A stretch of DNA of 64,000 nucleotides. It comes from Melieria omissa (lineage: Eukaryota > Arthropoda > Insecta > Diptera > Ulidiidae). The position numbers and the translations under genes were made by a program. Shown here one piece after another: positions 50,202 to 60,327 of this stretch; within the stretch, counting starts at the first letter, position 1; each line of letters opens with the position of its first letter. The stretch is from the NCBI GenBank assembly GCA_963971225.1, contig OZ020270.1, forward strand, positions 78,632,432-78,696,431, given 5' to 3'. Below the pieces are notes generated by a model, which was given only the letters and a program-made list of their open reading frames with translations, was not told the DNA's origin and searched no databases.

Positions 50202-50889
50202 GGACAGTGACCATCATTTGATCAATCATATGACAATCACATGTGATGAAATTTCGATCACAATCTCCATCATTTTTCCACTAGCAGTGTGAAAAATGTG
50301 ATGGGTATTTTTGTGTCCATGTGATTCTGCATCACCTTCGTACACAGGCGATTTAAAACGTAGTCCAACATATAGTTGTCTCGCTCACTCTAATCAGCAA
50401 TGATCAAATCCCAATCACGTGTGATTCATCACTGCTGATAAAATTTCTCTCATCAGTGATATCAAAAGGCATCACACTTGACGCATAAACCTATCACAGC
50501 TGATTGAAAATAAAAAAGCCTTGGCATTTTATTATTTCATATGCCTATTTTTATAAAAAAGGTTTTTATTATTCAAAAATCATTAATTTACACATTTATA
50601 GTGCGAACCAAAGTAATTAAATTATTAAAAATTTGGCAAATGTAATGAAATGAAATTGACCCTCAGTCCACGACATTTTTGAGGTTAGGAGCGCTAGCGC
50701 TGAACACAATCTTGAAAGATTAAATGAAAAGAATGCTAGCATTAGGCAAACAATTCTTTTGATACGCTTCTCATCTATTTTAAATAAAATTTAATTAACA
50801 TACTTTTTACAAAATTAATAAACAATTGTACTTATCTTTTTTAACTTTTCCACCGCTGACCTGCTTTTGACACACTTTTATTACACTTT
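50202..50889. other. Non-coding insert-like DNA inside the ATPase gene
   Basis: No ORF of note. The first 320 bp hold many palindromic ATCAC/GTGAT motifs (for example ATCACATGTGAT near 50,227 and AATCACGTGTGATTC near 50,412). CCCTG at 50,194 and CAGGG at 51,113 could be ends of an inserted element, but I see no target duplication and no matching TIRs longer than 5 bp. Confidence 0.4.
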
Positions 50890-51534
50890 TCACAATTTGA
50901 CAATTGCGTCATGGGCGCAAGCGTCATAACGGCACGTGCCGTATGTACATATAGTGCCATCTCGTTTTCTCATACAGGGAAATTTGGCGTACTGAAACTT
51001 CTTTTTCCCGCTTGCATGGAACATACTTAAAAATTTCCTTTGTAAATGTTTATGTGTTAGTTTCAGCGAGAATTTTTGTAAATGTGTTGGAGTTTCGATC
51101 ACACGTGTCTGGCAGGGAATAAAAGCTATCAACGGCTTTGTGACGCCCCATAAAAAATATGCTCGTATATTATTTTGCCTCTCATTTGGTTCTGCTTCCT
51201 CCGGCGGTAGAACATCAGCATTGTCGGAAAATTCATGATACCCCATTCCTTTTATGGGTTTTAACAATTCCTGTAGATATTGATATTTCGGTTGATACAA
51301 TGACTTTGAATATAAATATATATTTTCAAATTTTAATCCATTCGGACTCTCAATCAAACTCAACATCACATTCGTTTTTCCACAATTTGACGGACCAACG
51401 ATTAGTGCTCTCAACGTATTTAGTAATAGTGTGCTATGCCTCAATTGTTTACGAGAATTTATTTTTAGCACATTGTCTAAATTCTTGACGACAATATTGT
51501 CTTTCTGCTGCTGTTTTATGAAACGCATATTCAC
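50890..51534 (-). pseudogene. Polinton packaging ATPase (FtsK/HerA-like), N-terminal piece
   Basis: Starts MNMRFIKQQQKDN. Walker A ALIVGPSNCGKTN lies at about residues 43-55. After VLPPEEAEPN the sequence jumps to RQNNIRAYF, which in this family follows the Walker B stretch, so about a dozen codons including Walker B seem deleted. Soon after, a frameshift near 51,150 destroys the frame, and the last 80 codons (with CMRKRDGTICTYGTCRYDAC) are of unknown origin. In intact Polintons this enzyme pumps DNA into capsids. This copy cannot. Confidence 0.7.
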
Positions 51535-51629
51535 AACTAACCCTAACCGCTATAAAACAACTTATATTTATTTGCGAGGCTTCAGTTAATGTGGTGCTCT
51601 CATTATATGTAAACATATAAAGATATAAT

Positions 51630-52076
51630 ATGGCTGTTCACTATAGAAGAAAAACCAGTAATAAACAACCCGTTGCTGGAGGTGGACCAGTGGATAAAAT
51701 TATTGATAATCTTCCAGTTGAATTACATCTACCGGGTTATCAATTTTGTGGACCAGGAACTAAATTGCAGAAACGTTTAAGCAGAGGTGACCAAGGCATC
51801 AACCCTCTAGACGTTGCTTGTAGAGAACACGACATTAAATATTCACAATTCAAAAGTCGCGATAAACGTCATTTGGCCGATAATGTATTAGCAGAAAAAG
51901 CTTGGGAGAGAGTTAAATCGGAAAATAGTAATTTCGGTGAACGTGCAAGTGCTTGGTTTGTCACAAACGCGATGAAAACTAAAACCAAATTCGGTATGGG
52001 TTGCATAAATAATAAACCGAAAAAGAATGTAAGATGTAAAAAAGAGAAAATGTATATTGAAGAAAAATTCATTTAA
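51630..52076 (+). CDS. Polinton phospholipase A2-like protein
   Basis: 148 codons, divergent from the ATPase gene across a 95-bp gap. The PLA2 core spans residues 35-75: GYQFCGPGTKL (calcium-loop-like G-x-G) and NPLDVACREHDIKYS with the H67-D68 catalytic pair and Cys residues 40 and 64 placed to form a disulphide. The rest is basic (AWERVKSENSNFGERASAW, then a Lys-rich tail). Similar PLA2 domains sit in parvovirus capsid proteins and in Polintons, where they are thought to help cross membranes. The frame is intact. It overlaps the next ORF by 20 bases. Confidence 0.75.
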   Translation: MAVHYRRKTSNKQPVAGGGPVDKIIDNLPVELHLPGYQFCGPGTKLQKRLSRGDQGINPLDVACREHDIKYSQFKSRDKRHLADNVLAEKAWERVKSENSNFGERASAWFVTNAMKTKTKFGMGCINNKPKKNVRCKKEKMYIEEKFI

Positions 52077-52461
52077 AAACATAATAAAAAAAGCTGAAAA
52101 TCTTCTAAAGAAACACAAACCCGAGAGTTTTAATGAGGCTGTAAAAATCAGCAAGAAAGCGCTCACACCACTAACGAAAAATATTACCAATATTCCACGA
52201 ATCATACCGATTCCGAAAGTAGGTGGTTTTCTACCGCTTATTCCTATCTTAATCGCCTTAGGAGCTATTGGCGGATTAGCAACCGGTGGCGCATCAATTG
52301 CTAAGGTTTTTAATGCTACAAAAGCAGCTAAACAACAACTTGAAGAAGCAAATCGTCATAATAAAACAATGGAGGCAATAGCAATAGGACATGGGCTATA
52401 CCTAAAACCGTATAGAAAAGGTTTTGGATTTTACTATAAACCGCAACCAAAAAACATTTAA
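52057..52461 (+). CDS. Polinton small hydrophobic structural-type protein
   Basis: 134 codons. Lys-rich N-terminus, a Pro-rich hinge (IPRIIPIPKVGG), then one hydrophobic segment of about 28 residues (FLPLIPILIALGAIGG onward, about residues 66-93). After a short coiled stretch it ends HGLYLKPYRKGFGFYYKPQ. In related elements, as I recall, this region can be fused to the PLA2 part. The overlap in another frame here may therefore reflect a frameshift of a once single gene. A virion-internal or membrane-active role is inferred. Confidence 0.6.
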   Translation: MKKNSFKNIIKKAENLLKKHKPESFNEAVKISKKALTPLTKNITNIPRIIPIPKVGGFLPLIPILIALGAIGGLATGGASIAKVFNATKAAKQQLEEANRHNKTMEAIAIGHGLYLKPYRKGFGFYYKPQPKNI

Positions 52462-52463
52462 AT

Positions 52464-52817
52464 ATGCTACCCAACCGAACATTAACTGATGTCGATTTAA
52501 GAAAATACACCATCCACATACCGCATTTTCGAGGAATTTTCATGCGCGACGCTCTACCAAGAAAACCATATGAAATTGAATGTGGTATTATCAATTTAGA
52601 CTATTCGTGCGGAAGTAGAACACATTGGGTAGCATACTATAAAAACAACCGCCATAAAGAATACTTTGACAGCTTTGGAAATTTAACACCGCCAAAAGAA
52701 ATCATCAATTACCTGGGAAAAGAAAACCTGACCTATAATTATCATCAATTGCAAAATTATAACACTTTTAATTGTGGACACTTATGTTTACAGTTTTTAT
52801 TAAATGTAAATCAATAA
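52464..52817 (+). CDS. Polinton adenain-like cysteine protease
   Basis: 117 codons starting 2 bases after the previous stop. Catalytic pattern: THWVAYYK (His54), EYFDSFG (Asp69), Gln97 seven residues before the Cys, and FNCGHLCLQFLL (Cys104). This is the Ulp1/adenovirus-protease order. N-terminal IPHFRGIFMRDALP and ECGIINLD are typical of Polinton proteases. It would mature capsid proteins. The frame is intact and the length is about normal for the compact Polinton type. Confidence 0.78.
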   Translation: MLPNRTLTDVDLRKYTIHIPHFRGIFMRDALPRKPYEIECGIINLDYSCGSRTHWVAYYKNNRHKEYFDSFGNLTPPKEIINYLGKENLTYNYHQLQNYNTFNCGHLCLQFLLNVNQ

Positions 52818-53156
52818 AACAAATATGTACACTTATGTATATCTATGCACAATAAATTAAAATTTTTTATATGGAACATTGCTTGATATTTTCTTTTCGT
52901 TGTCTTCCTTCTTCGGGGGATTTTTCAATGTAACAACGCTATATTTTACTTCCTTTTTCCAATTATTTTTCGCATTGTCGGAAAGTAGATGCTTGGATTC
53001 AATTTTTTCGCTCCCAAACTTCACAATTTCTTACATCAAACTGATGCTGGTGCAGCTGAATAAAATTGCATAAATCCGCCAAATCCCCAAATTTTAATGT
53101 AAACATACACACATTCGCACTCAAAACCCATTTGCCCCGCATATTTCTCTTTAAAC
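52818..53156. other. AT-rich spacer with an unassigned minus-strand peptide
   Basis: On the minus strand, about 53,034 to 52,858, a 58-codon frame without ATG reads EIVKFGSEKIESKHLL and later LKNPPKKEDNEKKISS before a stop. The frame before it reads LADLCNFIQLHQHQFDV. It looks like decayed coding sequence but I cannot assign it. No Polinton TIR is recognisable here. Confidence 0.3.
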
Positions 53157-53159
53157 ATG

Positions 53160-53695
53160 TAGTACAGTAAATAGAGACAAATAAATCACATTTACTAAAA
53201 AAAAATACTTAATGGCTGAAATTTTGAGGGTATGTTCGGGGCATGTCCTGAGTCTAAAACTGAGTTTTCGTATTCGAGGGGGTGGGGGAAGATACTACCC
53301 CCTTGCTTATTTAGGGGTGAGCTCGTTTTAACTCCTTATCTCCGGTGCTATTGCTCATACCGACAAGTCCGAGGGATCATATTTGTGGGGAATAAAATTA
53401 TCTATCTAATGATAATAAAATCGAGGTCATAGGTCGATTAGGTGAATCACAATGGCCGGTCAAAGGTCAAAAGTGAGGGATAGTTTTCGTTTTTCGTGAA
53501 TACCGTGAAACCGGTAGGTTTTTTCGCATACTATTTCAATACCATTTTAAAGTACTTGAAATTACCTACAAAATGGTGCTCGAACACTCATCTACTATAA
53601 ATAGTTTGCCGTCAATCCAACGACCAAGTTGACCGCGCGCGCCGATGTGAGCCGCGCACGGCGCGAGAAGTAGGGGAGAGTGGGGCGAATCGTTA
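53160..53695 (+). repeat. Left long TIR
   Basis: Matches the right TIR in inverse orientation over almost all its length, including a GC-rich CGCGCGC patch (53,632-53,665) that differs between the ends. It ends at the GTGGGGCGAATCGTTAC motif. Confidence 0.85.
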
Positions 53696-54282
53696 CGCTT
53701 TTTTGTAAGCCCAATATTTTTTATCTGCGAAAAAATTGTCGACCATGTTATATATCGTTTTGAAGCCTGTTATTTTGCGCAACTTTTGATTATAAACACT
53801 TAGGTGTAGAACAAATACGAAATAAGTTATGTCGATATTCCCAACGTGTCCAAAAAATGGCATTTTAAAAAGTGTGGGGCGAATCGTTACACTCGCTTTT
53901 TTCAAATTTTGAGGCGCTGAAATCAAAATATGTATACACAAATAATATTTTAATTATTTACTTCATTTTTATTAAGAAAACGAATACATGTTTGATGGTT
54001 AAATTGACCAACATGCCAAAAGAAAATGGTGAAAAAATATATGGAAAAATGAAAAAGGAAAAAAGTAGATTTTTAATCAGAAAATGAAAAGTTGCAATAA
54101 AGTAATGAAAAATAGAAAAAAAAATCACGAAAATGATAAAAAACATATCATGACGAACAACACAGATGATTTTTCTACAAACACAAGCAATAAAGCAGTC
54201 TTCAAAATTGTGTCAGACGCTTAAATGCATAAAAAATGACCGTCACGATTCACCCCATACGAAATGTAACGATTCGCCCCAC
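53680..54282. repeat. Subterminal 17-bp motif cluster
   Basis: GTGGGGCGAATCGTTAC occurs at 53,680-53,696 and 53,874-53,890, inverted at 54,266-54,282, and diverged at about 54,244. On the right side it occurs inverted at 59,098-59,114 and as a 16-bp form at 59,081-59,096. Repeated subterminal motifs at both ends suggest transposase-binding sites. Confidence 0.7.
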
Positions 54283-55080
54283 TGCACAGTGATTCGACTC
54301 CATACAACCGCGGGACAAAATTAGAAGGAGTGGTCTGTTCTTCATAAAATTTGGTATACTAGTTAATCATGGTCACCTGAACTGAAATCTCCATTTTTTT
54401 TTTCTTAAACTTTTGTAGTTTAGCAATGCCAGGGTCTTGAATTTTCAAATTTCGTCGTTTTTGGAGAGCTATAGTACCAAGTGTGTTGGCTAGATTTTTC
54501 AGATTTTACATTTAATCGATAACGTCATCATTGATTATTCCAAAGAGTAACAGAAATTGTCTTAGGACCCTCTGGTATTGCAATAAAAACGATTATAATA
54601 GATGTTGTTTTGCATTTTTGCAGTTTTCTCAATTTTTCATGCTGATTGCATACTTTTAGGGATGAATAAAATTTATTTTTGTTTTTCATGTTTCATAATT
54701 TATTTTGGTTACAAAGAGAAATAAACGTACACCTATGATTGAAGCTGTTTTGGCTTACAATACATATTTTATAGTAAACGCTATGAGTAAAATAATGAAA
54801 GTATAAATATTTGCCGATTACAAGAGTGTGTGTAGATAACTTAAAACTGGTTTAGATTTTGTTTTTTTGTTGTTTTTTATGAGGAGTAAAAGCATCGAAA
54901 GCCCAAGTCAGTGCGAGACTTCAACCCGCTAAACATCTCCTCTTGTCCGACGGATAGTTGTTCCATAAACTTCCGCTAAGTATTTCGTCGGGAGACCGTC
55001 TAGAGCATTATAGTTCAATCGTTAGTTTTTTGTCAGTCTAGTCCGTTACCGTCAGGTGTGGAGTAGGGCCGGTTGGCACT

Positions 55081-56812
55081 CTATCCAGCAAAGTGATTGC
55101 AATTATCATCCTTATCGCCATCATGAATGCAATAATTCACGGTTGAATCCATTGGCGACCCGGTTTTTGTTTGGATTTTTCTTCTGGATGATAACAGGGG
55201 ATCCGTAGAACAGGGGATCCGAAGGTCCGTATTTGTGGCCACTCGAGATGTTTTTCGTGTATGATGTAAGCGCGTGTTGCGTATGTCTTTGTGACGAGCT
55301 TCTAATGCTTCTTCAGATAAGCTTCCTTGAAAAATTAAATATTTACAATGAAGGGAATAAGTCATTTGACATTTATATGTATTACCTATAGGAATATTAA
55401 AGTATTTTATTACGTCGCATCCGTGTACCAATACTTTATGCACAGAACTTGGCATATTGTACCAGCTGTAGTGTTGTATGTAGTCATTTCTGGTCTTGTC
55501 CAGCAACTCCGAAAAGCGGTCCGTAATAATGTTTCTGCAGCACGACAGGACTCTCAATATTATTGAAAAATTAAAGAGTAAGTTTTTATTGAGGCCAGTT
55601 ATTTCAGCTGCAACCTCAATATTTGCGAAGAATTTGCGAGCGGTATTTCCGTCGTTCATGTTGCCGCCGCTTGGCTTGACGTGATCTACCAATAAACCCA
55701 TTTTGACTCTGAATTCGTTTTGAATTCGCTTCTTGTTTTCCAAATATATGGCTTTATTTTCGGCACGAACTTGCCAGCATTTGAATTGCAGTCGATATGA
55801 AATGTGAAGGCAGCACTCAAAAAAACGAATCCAACAGTGAAGAGTAGATAACCCATACTCGTAATTGTTAACATTTGGAGTTTTGACCAAATCAACGCGA
55901 TTCATTTCTGTTGGGTTGGCCTTGCAAATGAAACACTTACTGCATGCTCTCGTGTCCGTCAAAGCATTAGCAACTGAGCCGTCAATCATGGTGCAGTGCA
56001 TCACGTAGAAGACCTCCACTGCATTCCCATGATCCTCAAATATATCAGGCTGCAACTTTGCTATATTGCTTTTCATTATGTCGTTTTCGTGAGTAATAAC
56101 ACTTTTATTTTCTTTTGCCATTATGATTTTTACTGGCCTACAAAACAATGTTGAGCAAGGTCTTTTGTTTGTCCACACATCCATTTTTGTTGCTGAATCA
56201 ACAAGCCTTTGACAAATGAATAACGGAAATATAACTAAATAGAAATGTTATAATGTGTATATAAGTGGAAACTAACTTTATCGGAACCATTGCCACAAGA
56301 AACATAAACTCATCCGACTGCTCTTCGGAGGAGAACTTCTGTTTATACTGGCTATGGCCAGAGCTGCCATCCATACCCCATTTGCATATGAGGGTGGTTT
56401 TTTGAGGCAGATTTTCTTTGTCGGAAAGCTTCAGCACACTGCTTGCCGTTGTTCTCAGTAGTTCTTGTAATTCTACTTGTGCTGAGCATTCTGTAGCTGA
56501 CACTTCTGGGACTAATGACTTCCTTAAATTTCGCAATGCATATAATGTCGGAAAACAGTTTTCGTGAACTTTATTCACAGCATTTCGCAAAACAGTGTAT
56601 TTTTCATCCGAAAGATCTAAGTCCAAACAGAGTGACAAGGCATCGGCGGGTGATAAGCAGTCATGATTTCTACGGTCGCATTTCTTCTTTTCAGCTGCAA
56701 AACTGAGCTCATCTCCTTCGTGTTCCAGTAGCGTGGCTACCCTTCGCAACTTTGTTTTCTTCGACGATCCTTGAAACTCTGTTTTACGTCTTCCAGCTTT
56801 CGTGCTAGTACT
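55081..56812 (-). CDS. RAG1/Transib-like transposase, two exons
   Basis: Exon A (about 56,812-56,277) and exon B (56,206-55,081) join in frame across a 70-bp GT-AG intron (56,276-56,207). Exon A has a Lys/Arg-rich linker (GRRKTEFQGSSKKTKLRR), a helical block KYTVLRNAVNKVHENCFPTL, and KWGMDGSSGHSQYKQKF, which aligns by eye with the RAG1 D600 region. Exon B has a C-x2-C (KCFICK), LHCWIRFFE where RAG1 has its second Asp (here Trp), H-x4-H (HKVLVHG, matching the RAG1 zinc His pair), and LSEEALEARHKD near the third acidic site. About 550 residues without lesions. It is not in a known named family to me. Confidence 0.65.
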
Positions 56813-56937
56813 CTGTTGCTATAATGTTTGTAAATATTACCACTCAGATAGACTTTAGTGCTAATACAACTTTTTATAACAAAGCATATGATTTGTTTAA
56901 TTTGTCTAACAGTAGATGTGGATAAATTTTTTATATA

Positions 56938-57315
56938 CAGTACAATCTCGATAATGCGGATACTCGCTAATACGGCCAACGCGGTAATCCGGACACCCTA
57001 CTGCTTTCTATTGTTGACTCTGTAATCCGGACACCACACATTTTATTTACCTCAAAAATCCGGACACTAATTTTTATCTGCTTTTTTCTAATTATTAAAT
57101 TTTAATCTAACTGTGTAAACTAAATCAAATATTAATAATGGCACTTATAGTTAAGAAAGCACGTACAATCTTAACGATGGAAAAATTCTAAACAAATTAA
57201 GTCGAGGAAAGTCACTTCGCCAACTAGCAGTGAAGTACAATGTAGGAAAATCTAGAATTTCTAAAAAAAATGAAATAAAACTTCGCCAAATGAAAATTGC
57301 AAACCTCTAAATAGT
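56938..57315 (+). mobile_element. pogo-like element fragment (left end only)
   Basis: Starts after TA with CAGTACAATCTCGATAATGC, a pogo-type end, and contains three AATCCGGACAC repeats. From 57,137 it reads in broken frames a CENP-B-like helix-turn-helix (LRQLAVKYNVGKSRISK near 57,214). No right end is found within 600 bp, so it is truncated. Confidence 0.5.
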
Positions 57316-57557
57316 GAACAATATTTTGAAAGCAATACCAAGCAAAAAGCAACAAAAAACACAAGAAGGAATCAAAATGAAAGAGGGTATTCCCATAATT
57401 AGTATGTTTTCTGTTGATTGTTAAGAAATCACCTGTTTCTTGACCTCAGTTGTTATGTTTTTTGTCAACAAATTACAACAACTTTATCTTATTCAAAAAC
57501 ATTAACGATACAACTTACGTTTTGCGAATCATCTTCAAAATACACATTCCACGTTAG

Positions 57558-57842
57558 CTAATTTGAATATCTTTTTTCTAAAATGTCTTTTTTGTAGCTG
57601 CACTTTTTCCATTTGTTCTTCATTTCTACATTAAATAGTTTCGCTTTTGTAATAAATTTAAATGCACCAAAACTATTAACATTAAGTTTAGTCTTTAAAA
57701 AGTTTAACACTGCGCAATATTTCTCCGAAGGAGCTGCCGATATCCAGCAAAAAGCTAATTCGCGATTTGTAATTATTTCAGCCATTTCAAACGATTTCAC
57801 CAAACTGCTCTTTTGCGAATGAATTCTGACATTGCCAAACAA
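57558..57842 (-). pseudogene. Probable N-terminal exon of the RAG1-like transposase
   Basis: 94 codons reading MAEIITNRELAFCWISAAPSE from Met 57,785 or an upstream Met at 57,842, with LNFLKTKLNVNSFGAFKFI and a basic KNKWKKCSYKKDILEKRY end. Position and strand suit a 5' exon. A TAG follows RYSN, and I cannot place the splice to 56,812, so the exon may be broken. The intron between them holds a pogo-like fragment. Confidence 0.4.
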
Positions 57843-58009
57843 ACAAATTGTTCAAAATTCACGACTTTTTCCGTTACCTACTTTTAGGGTGTTATATTTT
57901 TTAACCTCCTAAAACCCTAACCGAAATTTTGTTTTTCATTTTCAGTTTCATACCTAAAAAATTTACACTGAACACTTTAAAAACTATGAGATGAGTCGCT
58001 AATCACATT

Positions 58010-58035
58010 TCACTCATATATATATATATATTTAG
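58010..58035. repeat. (TA)n microsatellite
   Basis: Short TA run in the non-coding part of the long-TIR transposon. No gene is seen from 57,850 to 59,090. Confidence 0.6.
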
Positions 58036-59097
58036 GTACATTCGATTTGTCTTCAAGGAAGTAAAAGTAAACGTATAATTAAGTAGTTCCTTCACAATTC
58101 ATATCGATGACAAAATATTTGAGTGGGTTAAAAGGGAAAATATGTGAAGAATGATTTTTTTGCATACTTTTAGGCTACTGAATTTAAATACATTTTTTGT
58201 CGAAAAATTGGTGTTTAGACCACTTTTCAAATTGAATTATTTTCTGAGATCGGAAGATATCGGAGGATGTGAATACATTTTCCGACAAAGAAAGAGTGCT
58301 TCTTAAAATAAGCCAAAATCCAGGAACATACTTTCACATACTTTTTAGATATTTTCCTCTCAATTTTGCCAATTTTCAGATTTTTAATTTTAAAAAATAT
58401 TTTAAATTAAAAGTGAAGTAAAAACCTCAGCTTGGCAAATTTTGAGAAAACATTAAAAGCGAAAATGCCCACACCAATTTTTAATCTATGTTGAAAGTTT
58501 CAGAAAGTTCTTGTTAAACATGTATTTTTACGATTTTTTTTACTCAATACACAAAAAAACAGAAAATATGTGTTTGCATTTTTTCGTGAAAAAAGTTTCA
58601 ACTTTGAGCAGCTTTTGCAGCCACGCTAATTAATTTTTTGCACAGATTTTTTGGGGTTTTCTTAGTTGGAGTTTTACCTTTCGAATGACATCAAAATCGT
58701 TAAATTCTGAGACCATAAATTTTTTGAATTTTGTCTATGGAACGAATCACTGTGCACTGTGACATGTTTGCTATGGAATGGCTTAGCAAAGACTCGGTAA
58801 CAATATTTGCGAATTTTCTTTTTTTGCGCGAAAGGCAACACAATAAAGATAAAAAACATACACTTTCGATTGATCACAAAATTATTTAGCACTCAAAATT
58901 GAAAGATTGTAGACATCCAAGTATGAATTTTACAAGACACAAAACACGTCTTACCCTGCCAAGCGTCAGTTTTCTACTGAGAATTGGAATGTCACCGAAA
59001 CAAATGAGCGGCTGAAGGTGACGAACATTTAGCTATGCGACATTTGATATATGGTGGCGTCATTTTTAAGATATCGCTCTGTAACGATTCGCCCCAT

Positions 59098-59649
59098 GTA
59101 ACGATTCGCCCCACTCTCCCCTACTCATTGCGCATACATTGCACTCTCTACGTGCTCGCACGTACAGCGCGCGCGGTCAACATCGGCGCGCGCGGTCAAC
59201 TTGGTCGATGGATTGACGGCAAACTATTTATAGTAGATGAGTGTTCGAGCACTCATTTTGTAGGTAATTTAAAATGGTACCGAAGCAGTATGCGAAAAAA
59301 CCTACCGGTTTCACGGTATTCACGAAAAACGAAAACTATCCCTCACTTTTGACCTTTGACCGGCCATTGTGATTCACCTAATCGACCTATGACCTCGATT
59401 TTATTATCATTAGATAGATAATTTTATTCCCCACAAATTTGATCCCTCGGACTTGTCGGTACGAGCAATAGCACCGGAGATAAGGAGTTAAAACGAGCTC
59501 ACCCCTAAATAAGCAGGGGGTAGTATCTTCCTCTACCCCCTCGAATACGAAAACTCAGTTTTAGACTCAGGACATGCCCCCGAACATACCCTCAAAATTT
59601 CAGCCATTAAGTATTTTTTTTTAGTAAAATATACCTATTTACTGTACTA
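59098..59649 (-). repeat. Right long TIR
   Basis: Inverse of the left copy. It contains a short direct duplication CGCGCGCGGTCAAC (about 59,168 and 59,192) that the left copy lacks. Confidence 0.85.
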
Positions 59650-59652
59650 ATG

Positions 59653-60327
59653 TTCTCGCATGCATTTTTTGAATCAACTTAGTGTGTGTGTGTGTCAGCT
59701 CAGAGTCACGCGAAAAGCCGGCGGTGCCCTCAACCCCAACCCAACATGAACGAACGACCACACAGCAAGTACGCACCACCACACACCACACGCATACCAT
59801 ACCAAAAAAAAAAATTAATAAATAAATATACATATATATTTTAAAATTATAATAATACAAACATTATTTAGAAAACAAAAACAAATATATACATAAAAAA
59901 CACATTCCCACGCCCTTATCACCAAACACACACACACACAAAACCACAACTAGCACCCTATCCAATGTAAAATTTAGTGCTCTTTCCGAATATGCCAATG
60001 AAATTCCGCCAAAATTAATATTTGAAAAGTTATGAACGTTTTTTCACCGAAAATTGCGATTTTCGCGGTACTAAAAATTTTTAAATCCGAAATTCCGATA
60101 GGAATGCAGTTACGCCCATAGCTGCTTTTGCTTGAAAACGTGGCATAGGATGTTCACCTATAGAAATAAATCGTTCTGACCCGAGTTTGAGCAATTTCAG
60201 TTCAGCACTTTTTTCCTAGACTGAGTGAATGCCAAGAAAAAAATTCTGTTTCGATACAGATTTTGTTGTTCAACCGCCATTTTGAGCTTGAGAAATTAGA
60301 ATTGGCTTGAAAACGTGGCATAGGATG
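59653..60327. other. Intergenic AT-rich stretch with small repeats
   Basis: No gene. It contains a (GT)n run near 59,681, and two direct copies of a 23-bp sequence ending GTGGCATAGGATGT (60,131-60,153 and 60,305-60,327). The second copy ends exactly where the BEL/Pao LTR begins. Confidence 0.5.

Larger units (their letters stand above)
18998..53156. mobile_element. Polinton/Maverick, dispersed by later insertions
   Basis: Pieces at 18,998-20,149, 26,872-29,137 and 46,416-53,156 carry Polinton-type genes: major capsid, penton, integrase, two accessory proteins, packaging ATPase, PLA2-like, small hydrophobic protein and adenain-like protease. Capsid to ATPase are on the minus strand, PLA2 to protease on the plus strand. 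The BEL, Gypsy, CsRn1-like and Tc1 insertions have target duplications in this sequence, so the pieces were once contiguous. I found neither the B-family polymerase nor the long TIRs. Outer limits are therefore estimates; the left end stops at the DD37E element and the right end at the long-TIR transposon. Confidence 0.65.
53160..59649 (-). mobile_element. 6.5-kb DNA transposon with ~540-bp TIRs, RAG1/Transib-like transposase
   Basis: Bases 53,160-53,695 and 59,098-59,649 are long inverted repeats (ends TAGTACAGTAAATAG) with small indels and substitutions. ATG flanks both sides (53,157-53,159; 59,650-59,652), a possible 3-bp target duplication. The single gene block on the minus strand encodes the transposase. 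Other interior parts (53,700-55,080; 57,850-59,090) are AT-rich without genes. A pogo-like fragment lies at 56,938. The TIR length and duplication size do not fit a standard Transib. Confidence 0.75.

Noticed and set aside
50194..51117. Complete TIR transposon with CCCTG/CAGGG ends in the ATPase gene
   Set aside because: Inverted identity is only five bases and there is no target duplication. The right part still reads as Polinton ATPase sequence.
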